Assembly: GCF_036174265.1 (NCBI RefSeq)
Contig: NZ_CP108055.1
Location: 4,898,001 to 4,962,000, forward strand
From: Streptomyces sp. NBC_00285
GTDB lineage: Bacteria; Actinomycetota; Actinomycetes; Streptomycetales; Streptomycetaceae
Reading direction: 5' to 3'
DNA: 64,000 nt
The position numbers were made by a program, and so were the translations under genes. A model generated the notes under the pieces. It was not told the origin of the DNA. It saw nothing but the letters and a program-made list of their open reading frames with translations, and searched no databases. Positions 52,851-61,825 of the stretch are shown piece by piece; position 1 is the stretch's first letter, and every line of letters begins with the position of its first letter.

Positions 52851-52939
52851 CCGGCGGATCACACCGCGTGTGGCGTAACGAACGGGGCACGCCGACCCCG
52901 CGTAAGGGGACGGCTGGACCCGCCGGATAACCTTCCGCC

Positions 52940-53467
52940 ATGACCACGCTGCCCCGCGGCGAAGCCGCCCATGTTCACCGCGCTGTGCGACGCCGCCGCG
53001 CCGTCGCCGCCGTCGGCCTCGTTTCCGCCGGACTGCTCGTCCTGTCGGCCTGCGACAAGCCGACGCCTCGCGTCACCGTCACGGCCGGTTCGACCTCGGT
53101 GAGCTCCGAGGCCACCTGCTACGACGACGGCAACGACATCGGCCAGACCAAGGCCGCCAAGTGCGCCCTCCAGAAGGGCGACGCCAAGACGATCAAGGTC
53201 AAGCAGAGCGAGACCCTGCGCGTCGGCGTCGACCAGAAGATCGCGGACACCGGCTGGGCCCTGTGGATCAACGGCCAGCAGATGACGTACGTGTACAAGA
53301 AGTCGTACTACGCCTTCGAGGGCGTCGACCTCTTCGCCCAGCAGCAGGGCCAGTCCCCGCAGAAGACGCTGTACATCAGCATCGTCGAGCAGGACAAGAC
53401 GACCTCGGGCCAGAGCAAGGCCCACAAGGGCGTGTGGAACTTCAAGCTGGAGAACGCGGACTACTGA
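52940..53467 (+). CDS. DUF2771 lipoprotein-like protein
   Basis: The 175-residue protein has a lipoprotein-type signal (AVAAVGLVSAGLLVLSAC, Cys at the lipobox), then CYDDGNDIGQTKAAKCALQKGDAKTIKVKQSETLRVGVDQKIADTGWALWINGQQ. This is the DUF2771 pattern of actinobacteria. It is anchored outside the membrane; its function is unknown. It sits 13 bp before mqnB. Confidence 0.9.
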   Translation: MTTLPRGEAAHVHRAVRRRRAVAAVGLVSAGLLVLSACDKPTPRVTVTAGSTSVSSEATCYDDGNDIGQTKAAKCALQKGDAKTIKVKQSETLRVGVDQKIADTGWALWINGQQMTYVYKKSYYAFEGVDLFAQQQGQSPQKTLYISIVEQDKTTSGQSKAHKGVWNFKLENADY

Positions 53468-53480
53468 TCCGCCGACGCCC

Positions 53481-54149
53481 GTGATGCGCATCCTCGTGGC
53501 CACCGCCGTCCCGGTCGAACGGGACGCGGTGGCCCGCGCGTTCAACGGCACCGCGCCGACGGTCGACGTCCTCGCCGCCGGTGTCGGGCCCGCCCTCGCC
53601 GCCGCCTCCACCGCCACCGCACTCACCAGAGCCGCCCTGGCAGGTACCCCCTACGGCCTCGTCGTCTCCGCCGGGATCGCCGGCGGGTTCCAGCCGGACG
53701 CGCCGGTCGGGTCGCTCGTCGTCGCCGACGAGATCACCGCGGCCGACCTCGGGGCCGAGACCGCCGACGGATTCGTGCCGGTGACCGAGCTGGGCTTCGG
53801 CACCGTCACCCACCGTCCGCCCGCCGCACTCGTACGGGACGCCGTGGCCGCGACCGGCGCACGGGCCGGAGCCGTGCTCACCGTCTCCACGGTGACCGGT
53901 ACGGCCGCCAGGGCCGCGGCGCTGCGCACCCGCCACCCCACCGCCCTCGCCGAGGCCATGGAGGGCTTCGGGGTCGCCGAGGCGGCCGGGGCGCACGGGG
54001 TGCCCGTGCTGGAGATCCGCGCCGTCTCCAACCCGGTCGGCCCGCGCGACCGGGCCGCCTGGCGCATCGGTGACGCGCTCGCGGCCCTGACAGCGGGATT
54101 CGGGAAGCTGACGCCCGTACTGGAGAGTTGGAACCAGCATGACGACTGA
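53481..54149 (+). CDS. mqnB: Futalosine hydrolase
   Basis: The 222-residue nucleosidase-type enzyme hydrolyses futalosine to dehypoxanthine futalosine in the alternative menaquinone route. The N-terminus is MRILVATAVPVERDAVARAFNG; VDVLAAGVGPALAAASTATAL and LVVSAGIAGGFQPDAPVGSLVVADEI form the nucleoside-binding core. AMEGFGVAEAAGAHGVPVLEIRAVSNPVGPRDRAAW carries the catalytic and base-binding residues of the MTA/SAH nucleosidase fold. It overlaps mqnD by 11 bp. Confidence 0.96.
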   Translation: MMRILVATAVPVERDAVARAFNGTAPTVDVLAAGVGPALAAASTATALTRAALAGTPYGLVVSAGIAGGFQPDAPVGSLVVADEITAADLGAETADGFVPVTELGFGTVTHRPPAALVRDAVAATGARAGAVLTVSTVTGTAARAAALRTRHPTALAEAMEGFGVAEAAGAHGVPVLEIRAVSNPVGPRDRAAWRIGDALAALTAGFGKLTPVLESWNQHDD

Positions 54150-55005
54150 ACCCCTCAAGCCTTCGCAGCCCTTGCAGATCGCGTACTCGCCCTGCCCGAA
54201 CGACACCTTCGTCTTCGACGCCCTCGTGCACGGCCGCATCCCCCAGGCACCCGCACTGGACGTGACCTTCGCCGACATCGACATCACCAACGGCATGGCC
54301 GAGCGCGGCGAGTTCGACGTGCTGAAGGTGTCGTACGCCGTGCTGCCGTACGTCCTGGACGAGTACGCGCTGCTGCCCTGCGGCGGTGCGCTGGGGCGGG
54401 GCTGCGGGCCGCTGGTGCTCACCCGGGACGCCGGGGCGGATCTGACCGGGCGCAGGGTCGCCGTGCCGTCCGAGAGGTCGACGGCGTACCTGCTGTTCCG
54501 GCTCTGGGCGGCGGACGTCCTTCCCGGGGGGGTCGGGGAGATCGTCGTGATGCCGTTCCACGAGATCATGCCCGCCGTGCGGGACGGGAAGGTCGACGCG
54601 GGCCTCGTCATCCACGAGGCCCGGTTCACGTACCAGAACTACGGGCTCCACAAACTCGCCGACATGGGCGAGCACTGGGAGTCGACGACAGGGCTGCCGA
54701 TTCCCCTGGGCGCGATCATCGCCAAGCGGTCACTGGGGGCACAGCGGCTTTCGTCGCTCGCCGACTCCATCCGCACCTCGGTGCGGGCCGCTTGGGACGA
54801 GCCCGAGGTTTCCCGGCCCTATGTGATGGCACATGCGCAGGAGATGGATCCCGGCGTTGCCGACCAGCACATCGGTCTGTACGTCAACGAGTTCACCGAA
54901 GACCTCGGAGAAGACGGATATGCGGCGATTCGGGGGCTGTTGACCCGCGCGGCCGTGGAAGGCCTTGTGCCTGCTTTGCGACCCGGTGCTCTGTCGTTCG
55001 TCTGA
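54139..55005 (+). CDS. mqnD: 1,4-dihydroxy-6-naphthoate synthase
   Basis: The 288-residue enzyme makes 1,4-dihydroxy-6-naphthoate from the cyclic futalosine product. QIAYSPCPNDTFVFDALVHGRI is the family hallmark start, and VPSERSTAYLLFRLWAAD and DAGLVIHEARFTYQNYGL form the two lobes of its periplasmic-binding-protein-like fold. It overlaps mqnB, and the two are co-expressed. The other mqn genes are elsewhere in Streptomyces chromosomes, as usual. Confidence 0.96.
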   Translation: MTTEPLKPSQPLQIAYSPCPNDTFVFDALVHGRIPQAPALDVTFADIDITNGMAERGEFDVLKVSYAVLPYVLDEYALLPCGGALGRGCGPLVLTRDAGADLTGRRVAVPSERSTAYLLFRLWAADVLPGGVGEIVVMPFHEIMPAVRDGKVDAGLVIHEARFTYQNYGLHKLADMGEHWESTTGLPIPLGAIIAKRSLGAQRLSSLADSIRTSVRAAWDEPEVSRPYVMAHAQEMDPGVADQHIGLYVNEFTEDLGEDGYAAIRGLLTRAAVEGLVPALRPGALSFV

Positions 55006-55009
55006 ACCG

Positions 55010-55486
55010 TCATTGCGGCCGGCCGCGCAGTTCCGTGAACTCCTTTGGCAGGTTCGGCCATTGGGCCAGTTTCAACATGCCCAGGACCCGGTGGATCAGG
55101 AAACCCGCCAGCGGGAGTTCCACACACACCGCCAGTGCTGCCGACCACCACACGTCCGGGGTTCCCAGCGCCAGCGACACGTCGAACCACGCGTCGCACA
55201 CCAGGAGCGCTCCCGTCGCGACGGCCGCCACGACCACCGCCCGGTGGCGACGCCAGCCGAGTACGGCCGTGGCCGCCATCGCGAGCAGAAGCAGCACGTC
55301 GAAGCCGACCCAGGTGATGCGCCACTGGCGGACCGTGTAGCCGCTGGGCAGCGTGAAGGCCAGCAGGACCGTCCACGGGACGAGCCCCACCGCGCACACG
55401 GTCAGCAGTTCCAGGGTGTGGCGCCGCTGCCGTTGGATCTGCTCAAGCAGTTGGGGCGACGGCGCCTCGGTCCGTATCCCGCTCAC
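55010..55486 (-). CDS. Four-helix membrane protein
   Basis: The 158-residue protein has about four membrane helices (LLTVCAVGLVPWTVLLAFTL; WVGFDVLLLLAMAATAVLGW; AVVVAAVATGALLVCDAWFDVSLAL; WWSAALAVCVELPLAGFLIHRVLGML). It begins MSGIRTEAPSPQLLEQIQRQRRHTLE and ends LPKEFTELRGRPQ. It overlaps the preceding cold-shock gene by one base, so the two are co-transcribed. No function is known; it is common next to mqnD in streptomycetes. Confidence 0.85.
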   Translation of the reverse strand: MSGIRTEAPSPQLLEQIQRQRRHTLELLTVCAVGLVPWTVLLAFTLPSGYTVRQWRITWVGFDVLLLLAMAATAVLGWRRHRAVVVAAVATGALLVCDAWFDVSLALGTPDVWWSAALAVCVELPLAGFLIHRVLGMLKLAQWPNLPKEFTELRGRPQ

Positions 55487-55869
55487 TACACGTCGAGTTG
55501 GTCGGCGACCGCCCGCAACAGACCGGCGATCTTCCCGCCGGCGACCTTGTCGGGATAGCGGCCGCGCTCCAGTATCGGCGTGATGTTCTCGAGAAGAGTC
55601 GTCAAATCCTGCACAATGGACGCCAGTTCGTCCGGCTTCTTGCGCTGGGCCGCCGCGACCGAGGGGGCGGGTTCCAGGAGGGTCACCGAAAGCGCCTGGT
55701 CACCGCGCTGGCCGGCGACCACGCCGAACTCCACCTTCTGGCCGGGCTTCAGCGTCTCGACTCCGGCGGGGAGGACCGAGGAATGGACGAAGACGTCACC
55801 GCCGTCGTCACGGGAGAGAAAGCCGAAGCCCTTCTCACTGTTGAACCACTTGACTTTGCCGGTAGGCAC
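55486..55869 (-). CDS. Cold-shock domain protein with C-terminal extension
   Basis: The 127-residue protein starts with a cold-shock domain of 60-odd residues ([34 protein letters not shown]1 KGFGFL and RNP2 VFVHS). Then follows a helical tail ([49 protein letters not shown]) not found in classic Csp proteins of about 67 residues. The domain binds single-stranded RNA and DNA. The start is the only one that fits. Confidence 0.94.
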   Translation of the reverse strand: MPTGKVKWFNSEKGFGFLSRDDGGDVFVHSSVLPAGVETLKPGQKVEFGVVAGQRGDQALSVTLLEPAPSVAAAQRKKPDELASIVQDLTTLLENITPILERGRYPDKVAGGKIAGLLRAVADQLDV

Positions 55870-56032
55870 GTCTGTCCTCGTCCTCGTACTTGTCGGAAAA
55901 CTGCATCTGAAACGGCTCTTGATAGCACTTGGGCGGGTCGTCGGGACCCGCCGGTTCCAAGGCTAATGGGGAACGGTCCGGTGACAAGACGTCGCCCGGT
56001 TGTTCCTTCGGGCAGGGAACTACCCTGGTCCG

Positions 56033-56293
56033 GTGCGTGACAAAACCCAATCGAATTCCGCTGCTCCCGGTGACCGACTGATCCGTGCCGGAGCCATCGT
56101 CTTCTTCGTCGGCGCGGTGGCCACACTCGTCACCGTGGCCCCGTTTCTGCTCGGAACGACACCATTTCCGACCTACATGTTCGGATTGAGCATGCTCATG
56201 GCCGTCGGCTTCGTGGTGGCCGGTGCGGGAGTGCTGCAATCCGTCGCGGCGGGAAGGCGTCAGGCGCGGGCCGGAACACAGCCCGGGCGGTAG
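56033..56293 (+). CDS. Small two-helix membrane protein
   Basis: The 86-residue protein (VRDKTQSNSAAPGDRLIRAG) has two membrane helices (AIVFFVGAVATLVTVAPFLLG and FPTYMFGLSMLMAVGFVVAGAGVLQSV) and a basic Gln/Arg-rich tail. It is common in this position in streptomycetes and its function is unknown. Its 3' end overlaps the convergent HAD gene by 34 bp. Confidence 0.8.
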   Translation: MRDKTQSNSAAPGDRLIRAGAIVFFVGAVATLVTVAPFLLGTTPFPTYMFGLSMLMAVGFVVAGAGVLQSVAAGRRQARAGTQPGR

Positions 56294-56913
56294 TCCGAAA
56301 ACCACCTGGGGAACTCGGTGAGATCGCCCAGCACGACATCCGCCCCGGCCGCACTCAGTTCCCCGGCGCTGCACGGGCCCGTGGGCACGGCGACCGAGAG
56401 TGCCTCGGCGAACCGCGCACCGCGTACGTCGCCGACGTGGTCGCCGACGTAGATGCTCGCGCCGTGCTCGCGCAGTGCGAGCGCCTTCTGCTCGGCCCAC
56501 AGGTTGCCGATCACCGCGTCGGGCGCCATGTCCAGGTGTTCCATGTGCAGTTCGGCGTTGGGCTGCCACTTGGCCGTGACGACGATCGCCCGCCCGCCGG
56601 CCGCCTGTACGGCCTCGACGGCCTCGCGGGCGCCGGGCATCGCGAGGGTCCCGGTGATGGCGTAGGCCGGGTAGAGCTCGCGGTAGAGGTCCGCCATGGC
56701 CGGTATCCGGTCCGTGGGGAACCAGTGCGCCATCTCCTCCTCCAGCGGCGGGCCGAGCCGCGTGACCACGAGGTCGGCGTCGACGTGGGTTCCCGTCCGT
56801 TCGGACAGTTCCACCCAGCAGGCGTGGATGCCGGGGCGGGAGTCGATCAGCGTCATGTCGAGGTCGAAGCCGACGGTCGGGGCGGAGATGCTCGCAGAGG
56901 CCATATGGGTCAT
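56260..56913 (-). CDS. HAD-like phosphatase
   Basis: The 217-residue HAD-superfamily hydrolase has motif I in VGFDLDMTLIDSRPG (two catalytic Asp), motif II in IVVTAKWQ, and motifs III and IV in the second half (EQKALALREHGASIYVGDHVGDVRGARFA). It resembles phosphoglycolate-phosphatase-like enzymes; the substrate is unknown. Starts at 56913 (MTHMAS) and 56904 (MASAS) are possible. Confidence 0.9.
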   Translation of the reverse strand: MTHMASASISAPTVGFDLDMTLIDSRPGIHACWVELSERTGTHVDADLVVTRLGPPLEEEMAHWFPTDRIPAMADLYRELYPAYAITGTLAMPGAREAVEAVQAAGGRAIVVTAKWQPNAELHMEHLDMAPDAVIGNLWAEQKALALREHGASIYVGDHVGDVRGARFAEALSVAVPTGPCSAGELSAAGADVVLGDLTEFPRWFSDYRPGCVPARA

Positions 56914-56957
56914 TGTGCCGGGCAGGCGGGGCGGGCGGACACCGGGTTTTCCGGGGC

Positions 56958-58016
56958 TCATCGTCTCCGTTGGGAGCGCCACACCAGGAACAGGGCCGAG
57001 GCCACGGCAGCGCCGCGCACGACCCACGGCCAGGTCTCGGAGACGGCGTCGTTCATGTGGCCCTGGGCGATGGGCTCGCCCCAGCGGCCTTCGTTTCTGC
57101 CCCACAGCCAGAGGAGCCCGGCGGTGAGGGAGAGGCCGGGCAGGAACACGACCGCCCACTTCGTCTCGGCGTCGCTGAGGCGGCGCGAGGCCCAGGCGAT
57201 GAGCCAGCCCACGGCGAGGACGATCAGGTTGCCGAGCACGGCACCGGTGATGAGGAGGGCCGCGGCGATCAGGAGGAGGGGGTTGCTCCAGCCGCCGGTG
57301 ACCACGCCGTCGGCGCGGGAGAAGGGGCGACGGCGGACCGGGGCGGCCTCGACGGCGGGTTCTACGGCCGCAACGGCCCGTTTGCGCTTCCACCAGGCGG
57401 TACGGGTGGCTGCCGGGATCTCCGCAGCCTGCTCGACGGCCGGTGCCGGTTTCTCCTCGGGCTTCTCCTTGGGTGGCGGGGGCTTCAGCAGTTCCGGGAT
57501 CTCCACTCCGCCCACGAAGCCCGGCACGCTGTCGCCGACACCGAAGGGGCTGCTGTCCACCCGCCACCAGTCGGGCTGGGAGGCGCTGTCGCCGAGTTCG
57601 TCGAGGCCGGCCTGGTGGGGGCCGGAGGACGTGTCGCGGTCGGTGGAGGGGGCGGGCTGCGGGGGCACGGCGGGGCGCGGGCCCGGTACGACCTTGCGCA
57701 GCCCCTTCCGGGGGCGCTCGGTGTCCTGTGACGCGCGGTCCCGCTGTACGGGCATGGAGACGACCGGTGTCTGGGGGGCGTTGCCGGCCGTGCCTCCGGC
57801 GGCGGTGACCACCTCGTCGGGGCTGCCCAGTCTCGCGATGATCCGGCGGACGGCGGCGGGTGAGTCCACGGTGGCTTCGGCGCGCCGACGGTCGATCTCG
57901 CCGCGCAGCGCTGTGACGAGCCGCATGCGGGTGGATGACGGCAACTGCCGCTGGTGCGCGACGTCGCCGACGCGGCTCAGATACTCGTAGACGACCTGGT
58001 CGCTCTCGATACCCAC
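56958..58016 (-). CDS. Membrane protein with N-terminal HAAS-like domain
   Basis: The 352-residue protein has an N-terminal helical domain (DQVVYEYLSRVGDVAHQRQLPSSTRMRLVTALRGEIDRRR), as in HAAS/DUF1700-like modules. A long Pro-rich linker follows, then about four membrane helices at the C-terminus (NPLLLIAAALLITGAVLGNLIVLAVGWLIAW; WAVVFLPGLSLTAGLLWLWG; WVVRGAAVASALFLVW). GGAGGGG before the GTG at 58016 decides the start. No catalytic motif is visible. It is divergent from the helicase-like gene. Confidence 0.85.
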   Translation of the reverse strand: MGIESDQVVYEYLSRVGDVAHQRQLPSSTRMRLVTALRGEIDRRRAEATVDSPAAVRRIIARLGSPDEVVTAAGGTAGNAPQTPVVSMPVQRDRASQDTERPRKGLRKVVPGPRPAVPPQPAPSTDRDTSSGPHQAGLDELGDSASQPDWWRVDSSPFGVGDSVPGFVGGVEIPELLKPPPPKEKPEEKPAPAVEQAAEIPAATRTAWWKRKRAVAAVEPAVEAAPVRRRPFSRADGVVTGGWSNPLLLIAAALLITGAVLGNLIVLAVGWLIAWASRRLSDAETKWAVVFLPGLSLTAGLLWLWGRNEGRWGEPIAQGHMNDAVSETWPWVVRGAAVASALFLVWRSQRRR

Positions 58017-58220
58017 GAAGTCCCCTCCGGGGCGGGTGTGTTCGGTACCCCGTGGGAGGACGTTAGCGCAGGCGGGTGTCGGGCGGACGGGGTCGGGCGT
58101 CGGGTCGGTCGGTGCATGCGCGTCCGCGGGATGTTCCGTTCGGCGGGCGGGTGCGGATGTCGCCGGTCGGGAGGCCGTGGGCGCTCCTGGCGCGGTCCGG
58201 TACCCGCTACCGTTGGTCGG

Positions 58221-60752
58221 ATGAGCAACCCGGCCGTACCGCCGCGCTCCCTCGCGGAAGCGCTCCGGGCCAGGGACGACGTGTCCCTGGCCGCGCTTTT
58301 GCGTGCCCGCCCCGATCTCATCACCCCTGTGCCCACGGACCTGACGCAGCTCGCGACACGGGCCGGGACGCGGGCGTCGGTGGTGCGGGCGCTGGAGCGG
58401 TTGGACCGTTTCGCGCTGCAGACCGCGGAGGCGCTGGCCGTCGCGGCGGAACCGGCGCCGTATGCGGAGCTGCTGGCGTTGCTGACCGGCGACGCGGGTG
58501 ACGCGGCGGTCTCGGCGGCGCTGCCGCACGCCTTGGCGACCCTGCGGGAGCAGGCTCTGGTGTGGGGTGACGAGGACCGGCTGCGGCTGGTCCGCACGGC
58601 CCGTGAAGTGCTCGCGCCCTCGCCGCAGCATCCGTCGCCGACGGGGCTCGGTCCGACGGTGCAGGAGGCGACGGCGGGGATGTCCCCGGGTCGCATCCAG
58701 GAGCTCGTCACGGCGGTGGGGCTCGGTTCGACCCATGACGCGGTGTCGGCGGTGGCGTCGCTGGCGGATCTGTTCACGGACAGGAAGCGGATGGCGGTGC
58801 TGCTCGCCGGGTTGGCGGAGGAGTCCCGGGAGGTGCTTTCGCGGCTGGTCTGGGGGCCGCCGTACGGCCAGGTCACGGCCGACCCGGCGCCTCATCTGCG
58901 TCGCCTGCTCACCTTGGGGCTGTTGGTGCCGACGGCGCCCGGGACGGTCGTACTGCCTCGGGAGGTGGCCCTGCATCTGCGTGGTGGCCGGGCGCACCGT
59001 GAGGTGGAGCCGTTGCCGCCGGTCGTGGAGCCCGGCGTGACCCACCGTCCACAGGTTGTGGACGCGACGGCGGCGGGGCAGGCGTACACGGCGCTGGCGA
59101 CCGTCGAGGAGTTGCTGAAGGACTGGGACGAGGGCGGGCCCGCGGTGTTGCGGGCGGGTGGCCTCAGTGTCCGTGACCTCAAGCGGACGGCTGTCGCGCT
59201 GGACGTGGCGGAGCCGGTGGCCGCGTTCTGGGTCGAGCTGGCGTATGCGGCGGGTCTGTTGGCTTCCGACGGGGAGGCCGATGAGCGGTATGCGGCGACT
59301 CCGGCGCACGACGAGTGGCTGGAGCAGCCCTCGGCGCAGCGCTGGGCGCGGCTGGCGGAGGCCTGGCTGACGGCGACGCGGACGTCGGGGTTGGTCGGTG
59401 GCCGGGACGCGAAGGACCGCACGCTGTCGACGCTCGGCCCGGGGCTGGACCGCAGTGCGGCGCCGGAGGTGCGGCATCGGGTGCTGACGTTGCTGGCGGG
59501 GCTGCCGCAGGGGGTGGCGCCGTCGCCCGGGTCGGTGCTGGCCCGGCTGCGTTGGGAGCGCCCGTTGCGGGGTCCGCAGCGGGAGGACGATGTGCGGTCG
59601 CGGCTGGCCGAGTGGACGCTGAAGGAGGCGGAGCTGCTGGGGGTGACGGGGCGGGGCGCGTTGTCGGGGCACGGGCGGGCGCTGCTGGGGGCGGGTGTGC
59701 CGAAGGCGCCGGGCGTGGTGCCTTCGGGCCCTGGGGACAAGCTCCCCGTGCATCATCATCGGGAGCGTCATCCTGCGGTCCCGGAGCCGCTCTCCCGCAC
59801 CGAACAGGCCGCCGCGTCCGCCGCTGCGGCCCGGCTGCTGGCGCCGTTGCTGCCCGAGCCGCTCGATCACGTCCTGCTGCAGGCCGACCTGACCGCGGTG
59901 GCCCCCGGCCCGCTGGAACGGCCGCTCGCCGATGTGCTGGGTGTGCTCGCGGATGTGGAGTCGAAGGGCGGGGCGACGGTGTACCGGTTCACGCCCGGGT
60001 CGGTGCGCCGTGCCCTGGATGCCGGGCAGTCCGCGTCCGATCTGCATGCCTTCCTGGCCGCGCACTCGCGGACGCCGATCCCGCAGCCGTTGACGTATCT
60101 GATCGACGATGTGGCGCGCAAGCACGGCCATCTGCGGGTGGGTGCCGCTTCGGCGTACGTCCGCTGTGACGACGACGCGCTGCTGAACGAGATCCTCGCC
60201 GACAAGCGCGCCGCGGGTCTGCGGCTGCGTCGGCTGGCTCCGACGGTGCTGGCCGCGCAGGCCGATCCGGCGTCGCTTCTGGACGGTCTGCGGGCGATGG
60301 GTTTCGCACCGGCAGCCGAGTCCGCGGAGGGGGATGTTCTGATCACCCGTGCCCTCGCCCACCGCACTCCGCCGCGTACGGCTCCCGAACCCGTCCCGGA
60401 CGGCCCCCCGGTCCCTGACGCGACCCTTCTCTCGGCTGCGATCCGGGCCGTGCGCGCGGGTGATCTGGCGTCCACGGCCGCGCACCGGCCGACCGACCGG
60501 CCTGCGCCGGTCGCCGGCGGGCTCCCTCGCACCGGTTCCGCCGAGACGCTGGCCACCATGCAGGCCGCCGTCCTCACGGGCGAGTCGCTGTGGATCGGCT
60601 ACGTGAACGCGGAGGGTGCGGCCAGTCAGCGCGTCATCGCGCCCGTCCGTGTCGAGGGCGGCTTCGTGACGGCGTACGACCACACGGCGGACGAGGTCAG
60701 GACGTACCCGTTGCACCGGGTCACGGGAGTGGCGGAGTTGGCGGAGGACTAG
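58221..60752 (+). CDS. Helicase-C-like domain protein
   Basis: The 843-residue Ala/Leu/Arg-rich protein is conserved in actinobacteria as a helicase C-terminal-domain-like protein (Helicase_C_3). The N-terminus is MSNPAVPPRSLAEALRARDDVSLAALLRARPDL. The C-terminal third includes DHVLLQADLTAVAPGPLERPLADVLGVLADVESKGGATVYRFTPGSVRRALDAGQS and IPQPLTYLIDDVARKHGHLRVG. No Walker A or DEAD box is present, so it lacks its own ATPase. A companion of an XPB-type helicase elsewhere is likely. Confidence 0.88.
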   Translation: MSNPAVPPRSLAEALRARDDVSLAALLRARPDLITPVPTDLTQLATRAGTRASVVRALERLDRFALQTAEALAVAAEPAPYAELLALLTGDAGDAAVSAALPHALATLREQALVWGDEDRLRLVRTAREVLAPSPQHPSPTGLGPTVQEATAGMSPGRIQELVTAVGLGSTHDAVSAVASLADLFTDRKRMAVLLAGLAEESREVLSRLVWGPPYGQVTADPAPHLRRLLTLGLLVPTAPGTVVLPREVALHLRGGRAHREVEPLPPVVEPGVTHRPQVVDATAAGQAYTALATVEELLKDWDEGGPAVLRAGGLSVRDLKRTAVALDVAEPVAAFWVELAYAAGLLASDGEADERYAATPAHDEWLEQPSAQRWARLAEAWLTATRTSGLVGGRDAKDRTLSTLGPGLDRSAAPEVRHRVLTLLAGLPQGVAPSPGSVLARLRWERPLRGPQREDDVRSRLAEWTLKEAELLGVTGRGALSGHGRALLGAGVPKAPGVVPSGPGDKLPVHHHRERHPAVPEPLSRTEQAAASAAAARLLAPLLPEPLDHVLLQADLTAVAPGPLERPLADVLGVLADVESKGGATVYRFTPGSVRRALDAGQSASDLHAFLAAHSRTPIPQPLTYLIDDVARKHGHLRVGAASAYVRCDDDALLNEILADKRAAGLRLRRLAPTVLAAQADPASLLDGLRAMGFAPAAESAEGDVLITRALAHRTPPRTAPEPVPDGPPVPDATLLSAAIRAVRAGDLASTAAHRPTDRPAPVAGGLPRTGSAETLATMQAAVLTGESLWIGYVNAEGAASQRVIAPVRVEGGFVTAYDHTADEVRTYPLHRVTGVAELAED

Positions 60753-61797
60753 CCAGGGCCCCGCGCATCGTCTCGGTGAAGCGGTGTCCGGCCGGCAGGA
60801 GTTCGCCGCTGTCGAGGAGGGTGTCGACGGCGTCGCGGGTGTAGCCGTGCCAGGTGGTGTGTTCCCGTGCGGCCCGGAGGTCGGGCGGGGCGGTGGTGTG
60901 TTCGGTGGACCAGAAGTCGCACACGCCGAGGTGGGCGTAGGTCCCCTGGAGGAGCGCGTCCAGCGGTCGGGGGTCGGGGCGCCACGGGGCGTGGTAGCGG
61001 GCCTGGGACACCGGGCCGTGCAGCGGGACCAGGTCGAGCAGGGCGCCGAGTTGGATGTGCAGGAACTCGTGGACCAGGGTGAGGGCGAGGAGTACCGGGT
61101 CGGCGGGCGGGGACAGGGCGACCGCGCCGTAGGCCCGGCGGGCCGCGGAGCTCACGGAGGTGCCGCCGGGCGCGGGGCGCAGGGGCACGAGGGTGGACAG
61201 ACAGGCGGCGACTGCCTCGGCGTGCCAGGGGTGGCGGCGGACCAGGATCTGCCAGGCGCCGTCCAGGAGTTGCTGCCAGTGCCGTACCTCGTCGGCGGTC
61301 TGGGTGTCGGCCGGCGGGTGGCCGTGCACGGCGCGGAAGGGGCCGCGGTCGGCGAGCCGCAGCCGCAGTACGGCGCCGTCGCACTCGGTGGTCAGCAGGC
61401 GTGGCCCGGACAGTGCGGCCGGTCCCGCGTGGACGAGTTCGCCGAACCAGGTGAGGTCGGGGTCGCCTCCGTGGGCGCGTTCGGCCAGTGCGCGGGCCAG
61501 TCCTTCGTCCAGGTAGGGGTGGAGCATGGTCTGCTGCCAGCGGTCCGGGTTCTCGCGGTGCATGCGGGCGAGGGCTCGGTAGGGCTCCTCGAAGGCGGCG
61601 GAGGACCGGCGCAGGGCCGCCGTCAGGAGCATGCGTTTGCCGAGCTGGCCGCGCCGCAGCACGGTCACGGCCGCACCGCCGCCGCGGGCGCGGGCGATGG
61701 CGTCGAACGTGCCGGGGTCGATGTCGTGCAGGGCGAGGGAGTCGGCGGCGTGGGGTGCGTCGGGGGGTGGGGCGGACACGGAGGGCCGGCTCCTCAC
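60721..61797 (-). CDS. HEXXH-motif putative peptide-modification protein
   Basis: The 358-residue protein carries HEFLHIQ, an intact HEXXH zinc motif, in LALTLVHEFLHIQLGALLDLVPL. It matches the stand-alone HEXXH proteins that accompany FxSxx-COOH-type radical SAM RiPP clusters; in many FxsB proteins this domain is fused to the radical SAM part and inactive. Here it is separate and the motif is complete. GTG 61797 lies 28 bp after the radical SAM stop, so they form an operon. It overlaps the convergent helicase-like gene by 32 bp. Confidence 0.88.
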   Translation of the reverse strand: MRSRPSVSAPPPDAPHAADSLALHDIDPGTFDAIARARGGGAAVTVLRRGQLGKRMLLTAALRRSSAAFEEPYRALARMHRENPDRWQQTMLHPYLDEGLARALAERAHGGDPDLTWFGELVHAGPAALSGPRLLTTECDGAVLRLRLADRGPFRAVHGHPPADTQTADEVRHWQQLLDGAWQILVRRHPWHAEAVAACLSTLVPLRPAPGGTSVSSAARRAYGAVALSPPADPVLLALTLVHEFLHIQLGALLDLVPLHGPVSQARYHAPWRPDPRPLDALLQGTYAHLGVCDFWSTEHTTAPPDLRAAREHTTWHGYTRDAVDTLLDSGELLPAGHRFTETMRGALASPPPTPPLP

Positions 61798-61825
61798 GGT
61801 CGGGGCGGGTGGTGCGGCGGTGTCA

